NCBI GenBank assembly: GCA_934234055.1
Contig: CAKQGY010000005.1
Span: 1 to 64,000, forward strand
Length of the DNA stretch: 64,000 nucleotides
Reading direction: 5' to 3'
DNA from: an uncultured Alphaproteobacteria bacterium
Lineage (GTDB): Bacteria > Pseudomonadota > Alphaproteobacteria > CAAHEQ01 > UBA3637
Below are positions 1 through 7,742 of this stretch, in pieces. Every line of letters begins with the position of its first letter. The first letter of the stretch is position 1. Under the pieces are notes generated by a model. The model was not told the origin of the DNA. It saw nothing but the letters and a program-made list of their open reading frames with translations, and ran no database searches. Position numbers and translations under genes: made by a program.

Positions 1-1
1 T

Positions 2-2110
2 ACTGGATACTATCAGGACGGTGTATTGAACGACACGTTTGGTAATACCTTGTGTTATAAGTGCACAGCTTGTCCGGGAAACGAGACACCACCGGCAAAT
101 AAGTGTTCTGTGGCCAGGACCGAGGCAGGGCAAAACGGATGCCCGGATCGGACGGTCTATAATGAAGTGCCGTGTGCTTGTGATTCGGGATACACAACGA
201 ACGCTTGTGTGGCAGGGACGAACTATCAGGTGGATATGAAGACCCTGACCGATGGGACACGATGCTATAAGTGCGCCGAGTGTCCGGAGTTGCCGGATCA
301 AGATTCGGATTGCAGTTATACAATGGGGACAGATGCAAACGGTTGTCCGACGCAAACAATCGGTTCGTGTGCGTGCTCTGACGGATATACGAAAAATGCT
401 TGTGAAGCGGGAAGTTATGCCGGTGTGGAAGAAACGCTGGCCGATGAGACAACCTGCCACAAGTGTGAGACCTGTCCGGGTATTGAGGCTCCGGATCCGC
501 GATGCACCTATGAGGATGAGACGGATGCAAACGGATGCCCAACTCGGACGATCGTGTCTTGTGCCTGTGATACGGATGAAGGGTATACGACAAAGGCGTG
601 CGAAGCTGGAAAAAGCTATACAACGGCAGAGGAAAAACTGCCCAATGATACAATGTGCTATCAATGTAAAATGTGTCCTGAACTATCCGAACCGATAGAC
701 GGGTGCACCTATATCACAGGGACCGATGAGAACGGGTGTCCGACACAGACATTAAGCCACTGTGATTGTCCGTCGGACATAACATATAATAATGGCAAAA
801 CGCCCTGTGATGAAAGTCAATATGACTTTGAATATCAGCAGGAATTGGCCGACGGGACAACCTGTTATCAATGTCGTGAAAAAGAAGTCTGTGAGGCGGG
901 TTATACATTGGAAAAATGCGCAGGCACGATCATGCAATCGTATCGCATGAATGACGGCAGGACGTGCTATAAGTGCGTTTGCTCAAAGGGTTGCTGCTGT
1001 CCGGATGGTTATACTTGCCCGGGTGGTAAAGACGGATCCAGGTTTACCAAGGGCTGTAAAGCAGATGGCGGACACGGCAAGGAAGTGCCTCAGGTAATTT
1101 GCCCGGTCGGCTATTATTGCAAATATGGTGAACAAAATGCTTGCCCGGGGAAGAGTGCAACTTCGTATGGGCTGGGCCACTCAACCGCAGAACAATGCCA
1201 GAATTGTGATAACGGATATATCTCGGTCGATAAACAGCGGTGTTTGCGCAATTGCCCCGAAGGGTCCTATTCCCAAGACGGTAAGTGCAAAACCTGCCCG
1301 AAAGGATCATATTGTATCAATAATAAAAAATATGATTGCGATCCGAAACAGGGCAAATATACCAATAAGACAGGATCTGTAAGTTGCTCGACCTGCCCGA
1401 ATGGGAAATACACAAAAGATGGTAAGTCATGTGTTGACTGTCCAAGTGGTTATAAGTGTGAAAACGGAGTTCGGCGCGGATGTAAAGCCAGCGAGGGCTA
1501 TATCGGGAAAAAAGGTGTTTGTAAACGCTGCGGTGACGGAAAATTTGCGTTCCATAACGATGCCAGCAAATGGGGAATACGCTGTGATGTCTGTAAAAAA
1601 GGGTTTGCCTGTGTGAAAGGAGTGGCAACAGCCTGTGATCCGACAAAAGGTGAGGCAAACGAAAAGACCGGGCAATCGTCGTGTGCGATTTGCGGCACCG
1701 GGAAATACGCCAAGACAGCATCTTCCTGTGCCTCTTGTCCGGCGGGACAATACTGTGAGAACGGAAAAATCGCCGGTGATTGTGTGGCAGCCAATGGTCA
1801 GATAAGTAAAGCCGGGGCATCGTCTTGCACGGTGTGTGCTGATGGAACTTATGCTAAACCTGCCAACAGCAAGAGCAGTAACGGAACCAGCTGTGCAAGA
1901 TGTCCTGCGGGGCGATATTGCTCGGGCGGAAAAATCGCCGGCGATTGCTGGGCAAGTGATGGTAAAATGAGTAAAGCCGGGGCATCGTCTTGCACGGTGT
2001 GCGCCGATGGGAAATACGCCAAAGCGGCCAGCACCAAGGATAATCACGGAACCAGCTGTTATAATTGTCCGGTCGGAAAGACCTGTTCCGGCGGGAAGAT
2101 CCTCGACTAG
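2..2110 (+). CDS. Cysteine-rich repeat protein, 5' end outside the window
   Basis: The reading frame is open from base 2, so the start lies upstream; a TTG at 26 is not a convincing start because repeat sequence continues before it. About 702 residues are visible. The first ~330 residues hold about five imperfect units of roughly 65-70 residues with CYKC or CYQC near one end and NGCPT..T and C.C..GYT in the middle. The rest is made of shorter units with CxxCP.GkYC..GK, reminiscent of ephrin-receptor/GCC2-GCC3 type cysteine modules. No membrane anchor or sorting signal is seen at the C-terminus, which ends GGKILD. Cysteine spacing suggests a disulfide-rich extracellular or surface protein. Function is not known. 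The coding call is certain, the role is not. Confidence 0.85.
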   Translation, partial: TGYYQDGVLNDTFGNTLCYKCTACPGNETPPANKCSVARTEAGQNGCPDRTVYNEVPCACDSGYTTNACVAGTNYQVDMKTLTDGTRCYKCAECPELPDQDSDCSYTMGTDANGCPTQTIGSCACSDGYTKNACEAGSYAGVEETLADETTCHKCETCPGIEAPDPRCTYEDETDANGCPTRTIVSCACDTDEGYTTKACEAGKSYTTAEEKLPNDTMCYQCKMCPELSEPIDGCTYITGTDENGCPTQTLSHCDCPSDITYNNGKTPCDESQYDFEYQQELADGTTCYQCREKEVCEAGYTLEKCAGTIMQSYRMNDGRTCYKCVCSKGCCCPDGYTCPGGKDGSRFTKGCKADGGHGKEVPQVICPVGYYCKYGEQNACPGKSATSYGLGHSTAEQCQNCDNGYISVDKQRCLRNCPEGSYSQDGKCKTCPKGSYCINNKKYDCDPKQGKYTNKTGSVSCSTCPNGKYTKDGKSCVDCPSGYKCENGVRRGCKASEGYIGKKGVCKRCGDGKFAFHNDASKWGIRCDVCKKGFACVKGVATACDPTKGEANEKTGQSSCAICGTGKYAKTASSCASCPAGQYCENGKIAGDCVAANGQISKAGASSCTVCADGTYAKPANSKSSNGTSCARCPAGRYCSGGKIAGDCWASDGKMSKAGASSCTVCADGKYAKAASTKDNHGTSCYNCPVGKTCSGGKILD
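1805..2001 (+). repeat. 165-bp in-frame tandem repeat inside the Cys-rich protein
   Basis: An exact 32-nt string occurs at 1805-1836 and again at 1970-2001, exactly 165 bp (55 codons) apart. Flanking stretches (around 1750 and 1925, and around 1885 and 2050) also match closely. This looks like a recent in-frame duplication of one cysteine module, so repeat number may vary between strains. Confidence 0.8.
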
Positions 2111-2124
2111 AAACAGCCTGTAAA

Positions 2125-2160
2125 AAACAGTGGGATAAGCAGATGCTTATCCCACTGTTT
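2125..2160. terminator. Bidirectional intrinsic terminator between convergent genes
   Basis: A perfect 16-bp inverted repeat (2125-2140 with 2145-2160, loop AGAT) lies between the stop of the Cys-rich gene and the stop of pckG. The stem ends in AAA on one side and TTT on the other, so it can serve transcripts from both directions. Confidence 0.85.
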
Positions 2161-2181
2161 CTTTACGGGAGGAAAAATGAT

Positions 2182-3996
2182 CTAATCTCGAGCACGCTTT
2201 TTAAGGCGCTCGCTGAGCAAAATCAACTCGGCGTCCAGTTCAATCGGTAAACGGTCGCCTTTACGGAATTTTTTATAATGTTCGGCAATCGCACCGGTGT
2301 CTTGCAACGCCAAAGCGGTGTTCACGCTCATCAAAGCATCAAATTGCTCGGGAGTCATTTTCAGACCTTTCCAGTTCATGTCCGCGTATGTCGGCATCAG
2401 ACCCAAAGCAGTCTCGGTGGCGTGGGCACAGCCCGCTGTGCGTCGGACAATCCATTCCAACACACGCATATTGTCACCAAAACCCGGCCACATAAAGTGT
2501 CCCTCACTGTCTTTGCGGAACCAGTTGACGCGGAAAATCATCGGCAGGTGCTTGACTGTTTTTACCATGCTTAGCCAGTGATTCCAATAATCGCCCATAT
2601 TATACCCGCAAAACGGCAACATTGCAAACGGATCGCGGCGAATTTCGCCCATCGTACCCTCGGCCGCGGCGGTCTTTTCCGAGCCCATTGTGCTGGCCAG
2701 GAATACACCGTGCGACCAGTCAAAGGCTTGATAAACCAGGGGCGTATTGGTGGCCAAGCGCCCACCGAACACAAATGCCGAAATCGGCACACCGGCCGGG
2801 TTTTCCCATTCGGGATCAATGGAGGGGCACTGGCACGCCGGCGCCGTAAAGCGCGAATTCGGGTGTGCCGCCGGGCGTCCGCAGTCGGGAGTCCAGTCGT
2901 TGCCCTGCCAATCAATCAGGTGCTTGGGCGGAGTATCGGTCATGCCTTCCCACCAAATATCGCCGTCGTCGGTCAGTGCGACATTCGTAAAAATCGTGTT
3001 CGCACGGCAAGATTCCATAGCGTTCTTGTTCGTCTTGACATTCGTGCCGGGTGCGACGCCGAAAAAGCCGGCCTCGGGGTTGATCGCATACAGGCGACCG
3101 TCCGTCGCCGGTTTAATCCACGCAATATCGTCGCCAACGGTGGATACCTTCCAATCGCCCAGCGCTTTGGGCGGAATCAACATCGCCATGTTCGTTTTTC
3201 CGCAGGCGCTGGGGAATGCGGCGGCCAAATAGGCTTTAAGCTTTTCCTTTTTGTTCTCCAAACCGACGATCAGCATATGTTCGGATAGCCAACCCTCGTC
3301 CCGCGCCATTGTGGAGGCAATCCGCAACGCCAGGCATTTCTTGCCCAACAGCGCATTACCGCCATAGCCTGAGCCGAACGAGATAATCTCACGCGTTTCG
3401 GGGAAGTGGGTGATATAGGTGTTCTCGGGATTGCAGGGCCATGCCACATCAGCCTGTCCCGCCCGCAGCGGTGCCCCGACGGAGTGGAAACATTTGATGA
3501 AATCGTTGCCTTTTAAGTGTTTCCAAACGCCTTGCCCCATGCGCGTCATAATACGCATATTCGCCGCCACATAGGCCGAGTCTGTCAGTTCAATCCCGAT
3601 CTTGGCAATCGGAGAGCCCAGCGGTCCCATGGAAAACGGCACAACATACATCGTCCGCCCGGCCATACAGCCTTTCATCAATTTGTTCAGGCGGGCTTTC
3701 ATTTTCTTGGGCGCGGCCCAGTTGTTGGTGGGACCGGCGTCAATTTCTTTTTCGCAACAGATGAAGGTTCGAGCCTCTACACGCGCGACGTCTTTGGGAT
3801 TGGAACGCGCCAGATAGCTGTTGGGGCGCTTGCGCGGATTGAGCTTGATGAATGTGCCTGCGCGCACCAGTTTGGCACACAGGGCATCGAATTCGGCCTG
3901 AGACCCGTCGCACCAGTAAACGCGGTCGGGTGTTGTGAGTTTTGCAACTTGGTTGACCCAGTCAATGACAGATTTGTTTCTTGTTGGTAATGCCAT
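2182..3996 (-). CDS. pckG: Phosphoenolpyruvate carboxykinase (GTP)
   Basis: Converts oxaloacetate and GTP to phosphoenolpyruvate, CO2 and GDP in the cytosol, the entry step of gluconeogenesis or, run backwards, an anaplerotic step. The protein is 604 residues, normal for the GTP class. It contains the class-specific P-loop FPSACGKTN with the reactive cysteine, the RSNPKDVARVE substrate region near residue 65, and YGGNALLGKKC. The start at 3996 (MALPTR) has AAGGAGAAG about 6 nt upstream; an in-frame TTG 18 nt earlier overlaps that RBS and is rejected. A sigma70-like promoter lies just upstream. Many Alphaproteobacteria carry the unrelated ATP-type enzyme, so the GTP type is notable. Confidence 0.97.
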   Translation of the reverse strand: MALPTRNKSVIDWVNQVAKLTTPDRVYWCDGSQAEFDALCAKLVRAGTFIKLNPRKRPNSYLARSNPKDVARVEARTFICCEKEIDAGPTNNWAAPKKMKARLNKLMKGCMAGRTMYVVPFSMGPLGSPIAKIGIELTDSAYVAANMRIMTRMGQGVWKHLKGNDFIKCFHSVGAPLRAGQADVAWPCNPENTYITHFPETREIISFGSGYGGNALLGKKCLALRIASTMARDEGWLSEHMLIVGLENKKEKLKAYLAAAFPSACGKTNMAMLIPPKALGDWKVSTVGDDIAWIKPATDGRLYAINPEAGFFGVAPGTNVKTNKNAMESCRANTIFTNVALTDDGDIWWEGMTDTPPKHLIDWQGNDWTPDCGRPAAHPNSRFTAPACQCPSIDPEWENPAGVPISAFVFGGRLATNTPLVYQAFDWSHGVFLASTMGSEKTAAAEGTMGEIRRDPFAMLPFCGYNMGDYWNHWLSMVKTVKHLPMIFRVNWFRKDSEGHFMWPGFGDNMRVLEWIVRRTAGCAHATETALGLMPTYADMNWKGLKMTPEQFDALMSVNTALALQDTGAIAEHYKKFRKGDRLPIELDAELILLSERLKKRARD

Positions 3997-4026
3997 ATTT
4001 CTTCTCCTTTTCAAAACTGACTCTGT

Positions 4027-4054
4027 TTTTAAGCATTTTTTCAGCGTCTGTCAA
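4027..4054 (-). promoter_or_regulatory. Probable sigma70 promoter of pckG
   Basis: On the minus strand TTGACA (4054-4049) is followed after 16 nt by TTAAAA (4032-4027), about 30 bp upstream of the pckG start codon. The -35 is perfect and the -10 weak. Confidence 0.5.
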
Positions 4055-4135
4055 GATAAATCCGACAGACCTCGAAAATAATTCCAAAGAAAGCCGAAAA
4101 CCGGTAAAAATATATCGGAAAAATAAAAAAAAGAC

Positions 4136-4164
4136 TTGACATTTGATGTAAAAACGGATACAAT
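4136..4164 (+). promoter_or_regulatory. Sigma70-type promoter upstream of tRNA-Trp
   Basis: TTGACA (4136-4141), 17-nt spacer, TACAAT (4159-4164). It lies about 55 bp before the tRNA and probably drives tRNA-Trp and secE-nusG together. Confidence 0.75.
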
Positions 4165-4218
4165 GGCACATCCGAAGTTTTGTCGGGAGCGTTGTGCAAC
4201 CCGAAAAATGAAGAAACT

Positions 4219-4294
4219 AGGGGCATAGCTCAATTGGTAGAGCGTCGGTCTCCAAAACCGAAGGCTGTGGGTTCGATTCCTACTGCCCCTGCCA
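4219..4294 (+). tRNA. trnW: tRNA-Trp (anticodon CCA)
   Basis: A 76-nt cloverleaf with 7-bp acceptor AGGGGCA/TGCCCCT, D-stem GCTC/GAGC, anticodon stem TCGGT/ACCGA with loop CTCCAAA (anticodon CCA), a T-arm with TTCGATT loop, and an encoded 3' CCA. tRNA-Trp directly before secE-nusG is a common bacterial arrangement. Confidence 0.97.
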
Positions 4295-4311
4295 TAGAAA
4301 AAGGAATGAAA

Positions 4312-4500
4312 ATGAAAGTATCGCCGGCTTTATTTGTTCGTCAGGTTAAACAAGAAATTGCAAAAATCACATGGCCTAATCGTCAGGAAACGATTATGGG
4401 TACGGTGTCGGTGGCCGCGATTTGTTTGATCTTGTCGGTGTGCTTGTTTGTGATTGACGCGACATTCGCGTTTTTGATTCGTCAGGTTGTAGGGGGCTAG
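4312..4500 (+). CDS. secE: Preprotein translocase subunit SecE
   Basis: A 62-residue subunit of the SecYEG translocon in the inner membrane. It has the conserved cytoplasmic motif QEIAKITWPNRQET followed by a single transmembrane helix near residues 35-58, the short single-helix form. ATG at 4312 is preferred over the in-frame ATG at 4306 because AAGGA at 4301-4305 is 6 nt from 4312 but abuts 4306. It sits 17 bp after tRNA-Trp and 2 bp before nusG. Confidence 0.95.
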   Translation: MKVSPALFVRQVKQEIAKITWPNRQETIMGTVSVAAICLILSVCLFVIDATFAFLIRQVVGG

Positions 4501-4502
4501 AA

Positions 4503-5030
4503 ATGCGCTGGTATGTGATTCATACGTATTCGGGATTTGAAAATAAAATTGCTGATTTCATTATGGAACAGGCAGCAAAGAAAGGCTTGTCCGACAAGGT
4601 GGAACAGGTCTTGGTGCCGCAGGAAAATGTGGTCTCGGTGCGTAACGGCGCCAAAGTGGAACAAAAGCGCAAATTTTTACCGGGCTATGTTCTGATTAAA
4701 ATGGAAATGAACGAAGATACTTGGTATCTGGTCAATGAAACGCCCAAGGTGACGGGCTTTTTGGGCGGTAAAAAGCCGACTCCGATTACCGAAGCCGAGG
4801 CGATGCGGATCCTGAATCAAGTGCAAGAAGGTGTGGAAAAACCCAAGGCGGCGGTACGCTATGAAGTGGGTGAGACGATTCGTGTGGTTGACGGACCGTT
4901 TGCGTCCTTTATCGGCACGGTGGAAGAAGTGGATAACGAAAAGCAACGCTTGAAAGTATCTGTCTCCGTGTTCGGTCGGGCAACGCCTGTGGATTTGGAT
5001 TGTGTGCAAGTGAAAAAGGAGAATGTGTAA
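4503..5030 (+). CDS. nusG: Transcription termination/antitermination protein NusG
   Basis: A 175-residue protein that binds RNA polymerase and affects elongation, Rho termination and transcription-translation coupling. The N-terminal NGN domain begins with WYVIHTYSGFE and contains LPGYVLIKMEM and VTGFLGG. The C-terminal KOW motif reads VVDGPFASFIGTVEEVD around residues 125-145. It is 2 bp downstream of secE, as in most bacteria. Confidence 0.97.
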   Translation: MRWYVIHTYSGFENKIADFIMEQAAKKGLSDKVEQVLVPQENVVSVRNGAKVEQKRKFLPGYVLIKMEMNEDTWYLVNETPKVTGFLGGKKPTPITEAEAMRILNQVQEGVEKPKAAVRYEVGETIRVVDGPFASFIGTVEEVDNEKQRLKVSVSVFGRATPVDLDCVQVKKENV

Positions 5031-5031
5031 T

Positions 5032-5214
5032 ATGTTAGGTTTGAGTGCTGAACTGGAAAAAGCAATCAATGAAGCCGGTCGGGAATATGCCGAAGCGGTT
5101 GAAAAAAGCTATCGTCAGCCGGTGTGCCGGTGCGGACGTGTGATCTGTCGGCATAAAACTTGTGCCTGTCGGACTCAAAAACAACAAGAGGGGCAAAAAG
5201 AACGCGCCGAATAA
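5032..5214 (+). CDS. Small cysteine-rich protein between nusG and rplK
   Basis: A 60-residue ORF starting one base after the nusG stop. AAGGAG at 5016-5021 lies 10 nt upstream of ATG 5032; another in-frame ATG at 5023 lies inside nusG with almost no spacing. After a helical N-terminal half it carries CRCGRVICRHKTCAC, five Cys and a His within about 16 residues, suggestive of a small metal-binding knuckle. The tail is charged (QKQQEGQKERAE). I do not recognise the family. Its position in the most conserved ribosomal operon suggests it is expressed, but it could be fortuitous. Confidence 0.5.
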   Translation: MLGLSAELEKAINEAGREYAEAVEKSYRQPVCRCGRVICRHKTCACRTQKQQEGQKERAE

Positions 5215-5331
5215 GCAATTCGGCCTTGGGGCAGAACCGATTCGGACCCGGGGCTGTTGTGGCAGATGAGCCATCATCGAACCACGAAACTTCAAAAGGA
5301 ATCGGATATTATATTTTATAGAGGTTATAAA

Positions 5332-5760
5332 ATGGCAAAAAAAATCATTGGCTTTATTAAGCTTCAAATTGAAGCCGGTAAAGCGAATCCGTCTCCTCCG
5401 GTTGGTCCTGCTTTGGGTCAACGCGGGTTGAACATTATGGAATTCTGCAAGGCGTTTAACGCAAAAACACAAAAAGAAGAACCGGGCTCTCCGATTCCTG
5501 TGATTATTACGGCCTATGCGGACAGAACGTTTTCGTTTGTGACAAAATTGCCGCCGGTCAGCTATCTGATTAAAAAAGCGGCCAACTTGAAAAGCGCTTC
5601 CAAAGAACCGGGACGCAGCAAGGCAGGCAAAATCACAAAAGCTCAAATCAAAGAAATCGCCGAAAAGAAAATGCCGGACATGAATTGCCACACGGTGGAA
5701 TCCGCGATGGAAATGGTCGCCGGTCAGGCTCGGTCAATGGGTATTGAAGTGGTGGAGTAA
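5332..5760 (+). CDS. rplK: 50S ribosomal protein L11
   Basis: A 142-residue protein of the ribosomal stalk base that binds 23S rRNA in the GTPase-associated centre. The N-terminal motif KLQIEAGKANPSPPVGPALG and the Pro-rich hinge are typical, and the C-terminal RNA-binding domain contains KTPP-like KLPPVSYLI. ATG at 5332 is preceded by GAGG about 7 nt upstream. The 117 bp after the small Cys-rich ORF hold no clear gene; L11 mRNA leaders are often targets of L1 autoregulation, but I cannot show the site. Confidence 0.97.
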   Translation: MAKKIIGFIKLQIEAGKANPSPPVGPALGQRGLNIMEFCKAFNAKTQKEEPGSPIPVIITAYADRTFSFVTKLPPVSYLIKKAANLKSASKEPGRSKAGKITKAQIKEIAEKKMPDMNCHTVESAMEMVAGQARSMGIEVVE

Positions 5761-5765
5761 GAATC

Positions 5766-6458
5766 ATGCAATACGGTAAAAGATTAAAAAAAGCTTATGA
5801 ATCCATTGATACCAACAAGGTTTATTCTTTGGAAGAAGCCGTTGCCGCGGTGAAAGCCGGTGCAACTGCCAAATTTGATGAAACAATTGATATCGCTGTG
5901 CGTTTGGGTGTGGACCCGCGTCAATCCGACCAAATGGTTCGGGGTGCCGTGTCTTTGCCGGCCGGAACGGGTAAAACTTTAAGAGTTGCCGTTTTCGCCA
6001 AAGGCCCAAAAGCCGAAGAAGCCCGCAAAGCCGGTGCCGATATCGTGGGCGATGAAGATTTAATGAATGACATTTTGGCCGGTAAGATTGACTTTCAACG
6101 GCTGATCGCAACCCCGGATATGATGGGCATTGTGGGTCGCTTGGGTAAAGTCTTGGGGCCGAAAGGGTTGATGCCGAATCCGAAATTGGGCACCGTGACC
6201 ATGGATGTGACGAATGCTGTTAAAGCCGCCAAAGCCGGTCAGGTTCAATTCCGTGTGGACGCCGTCGGGATTGTCCATGCCGGTATCGGTAAAGCCAGTT
6301 TTGACGCGGACAAAATTGCCGAAAACGTCAAAGCGTTTGTCAAGACATTGGCCGGTATGAAACCGGCATCTGCGTCGGGTATTTACCTGAAACAGGTGTC
6401 TTTGTCAAGCACGCAAGGCGTGGGCGTCAAAGTGTCCATTCCGACAATTGTCGGATAA
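5766..6458 (+). CDS. rplA: 50S ribosomal protein L1
   Basis: A 230-residue protein of the L1 stalk of the large subunit, assisting E-site tRNA release and often repressing its own operon. Typical features are the N-terminal YGKRLKKAYE, the internal PDMMGIVGRLGKVLGPKGLMPNPK signature and the C-terminal SASGIYLKQVSLSST. It starts 5 bp after rplK, its RBS lying in the rplK 3' end (GGAG). Length is normal. Confidence 0.97.
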   Translation: MQYGKRLKKAYESIDTNKVYSLEEAVAAVKAGATAKFDETIDIAVRLGVDPRQSDQMVRGAVSLPAGTGKTLRVAVFAKGPKAEEARKAGADIVGDEDLMNDILAGKIDFQRLIATPDMMGIVGRLGKVLGPKGLMPNPKLGTVTMDVTNAVKAAKAGQVQFRVDAVGIVHAGIGKASFDADKIAENVKAFVKTLAGMKPASASGIYLKQVSLSSTQGVGVKVSIPTIVG

Positions 6459-6713
6459 CCAATTGCCGGTGTCGGGGTAACCCGGGACCGGCGAATACCT
6501 GTCCTAGACTGCGGGTATCTTATCACGGGATAAGATTTAAGGGAAAGCATTCCGCCGGCATAGACAGAAATGAATCAGTGATTCCTTCGGGAGTTAAAGA
6601 GGATTGTTTCTAGGCAGGCAAATAAGTGGGTTGATCAATATGTTTGAAAGACCTGTGTAGAAACCGAGGGGCGGGGAAACCCAAGCCTCACATGAAAATG
6701 CGGAGACATTATC
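6459..6713 (+). promoter_or_regulatory. Candidate L10 leader (rplJ autoregulatory region)
   Basis: 255 bp without an ORF lie between rplA and rplJ. In bacteria this gap normally carries the structured rplJL leader to which L10-L7/L12 binds. The region contains inverted repeats such as CTTATC..GATAAG around 6519-6537 and complementary CCGGTG/ACCGGC segments near 6465-6494. I infer the leader from position and structure; a covariance model search would settle it. Confidence 0.5.
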
Positions 6714-7202
6714 GTGAAACGTGAAGAAAAACAACAAATGATTTCCGAAATGAAGGATGTTTTCAGCAAATCCGCTTTGGTTGTTGTGGTCCTGAACAAG
6801 GGCTTGACAATGGAAGAAACAACGGCTTTGCGTCGGAATGTCCGTCAGGACGGAGCAAGCTATCGTGTTGCTAAAAACCGTTTGGCTAAACTGGCTCTGG
6901 CAGGAACACCGTGTGAATCCATGGCGGATTTACTGGTTGGCCCGACGGCTATTGCGTATTCGGCAGATGAAATCGCTGCTGCACGCGCGGTGGTCAAAAT
7001 GGCCAAAGACAACGACCGTTTTGAGGTTGTCGGCGGTATTATGAACGGACAAAAGGTAGATGCTAATAAGATTAAACAATTAGCTTCTCTGCCGTCTTTG
7101 GACGAACTGCGTGGCAAACTGGTCGGCTTGTTGCAGGCACCTGCCGGTCAATTGGCAAGACTTGCAAAGGCTTATTCCGAAAAGGAACAGGCTGCTGCTT
7201 AA
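6714..7202 (+). CDS. rplJ: 50S ribosomal protein L10
   Basis: A 162-residue protein that anchors L7/L12 dimers to the ribosome. It has the N-terminal rRNA-binding domain with KNRLAKLAL and the C-terminal helix QLARLAKAYSEKE that binds L7/L12. The start is GTG at 6714 with GGAG about 8 nt upstream, consistent with a translationally controlled start. It is followed by rplL after 38 bp. Confidence 0.96.
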   Translation: MKREEKQQMISEMKDVFSKSALVVVVLNKGLTMEETTALRRNVRQDGASYRVAKNRLAKLALAGTPCESMADLLVGPTAIAYSADEIAAARAVVKMAKDNDRFEVVGGIMNGQKVDANKIKQLASLPSLDELRGKLVGLLQAPAGQLARLAKAYSEKEQAAA

Positions 7203-7240
7203 ACTTTAACTATTAAACAAACAAATTAAAAGGAAATAAA

Positions 7241-7603
7241 ATGACTGATTTGAACAAAATTATTGATGAACTGTCTGCTTTGACAGTGATTGAAGCCGCT
7301 GAATTGGCGAAAATGTTGGAAGAAAAATGGGGCGTGTCTGCTGCTGCTCCGGTGGCTGTGGCCGCTGCGGGTGCTGCCGCTGCCGAAGAAAAGACAGAAT
7401 TTGATGTGATTCTGGCTGATGGCGGTGCGAACAAAATCGCCGTGATTAAAGAAGTCCGGACAATCACAGGCTTGGGCTTGAAAGAAGCCAAAGACTTGGT
7501 TGAAGGTGCGCCCAAAGAAGTCAAGAAAGGCGTTGCCAAAGACGAAGCTGAAAAGCTGAAAAAACAATTGGAAGCCGCTGGCGCCAAGGTTGAATTGAAG
7601 TAA
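7241..7603 (+). CDS. rplL: 50S ribosomal protein L7/L12
   Basis: A 120-residue stalk protein that recruits translational GTPases. It has an N-terminal dimerisation helix (ALTVIEAAELAKMLEEKWG), an Ala-rich hinge near residues 35-50, and a C-terminal domain with KIAVIKEVRTITGLGLKEAK. A good RBS (AAAAGGAAA) precedes ATG 7241. Confidence 0.98.
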   Translation: MTDLNKIIDELSALTVIEAAELAKMLEEKWGVSAAAPVAVAAAGAAAAEEKTEFDVILADGGANKIAVIKEVRTITGLGLKEAKDLVEGAPKEVKKGVAKDEAEKLKKQLEAAGAKVELK

Positions 7604-7624
7604 TTTGCACTTCAAATCCGAATC

Positions 7625-7660
7625 GGGTCGCATCAATTTCGTGAAAATTGGTGGCGACCC
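7625..7660 (+). promoter_or_regulatory. rplL-rpoB intercistronic hairpin
   Basis: GGGTCGC (7625-7631) pairs with GCGACCC (7654-7660), continuing inward through an AT-rich stem to a CGTG loop. No T-run follows, so it is more likely a processing site or attenuator than a full terminator. E. coli has both an attenuator and an RNase III site in the equivalent gap. Confidence 0.6.
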
Positions 7661-7742
7661 TGTCGGGTAAATAAAGGCAAATGGGTCCCGGCGCCCTCTC
7701 ACCGGCCAGATTTTTTTGATTATTTAATATGGGGAAACACAC

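Noticed and set aside
2571..3288. Long plus-strand frames opposite pckG
   Set aside because: They are antisense shadows of a well-conserved gene, with low-complexity Arg/His-rich translations typical of such frames.
3962..4233. Minus-strand ORFs between pckG and tRNA-Trp
   Set aside because: They overlap the promoters and the tRNA, lack ribosome binding sites and have no recognisable sequence.
7625..7660. Full terminator between rplL and rpoB
   Set aside because: The stem is strong but no U-tract follows, and rpoB has no separate promoter; processing or attenuation is more likely.
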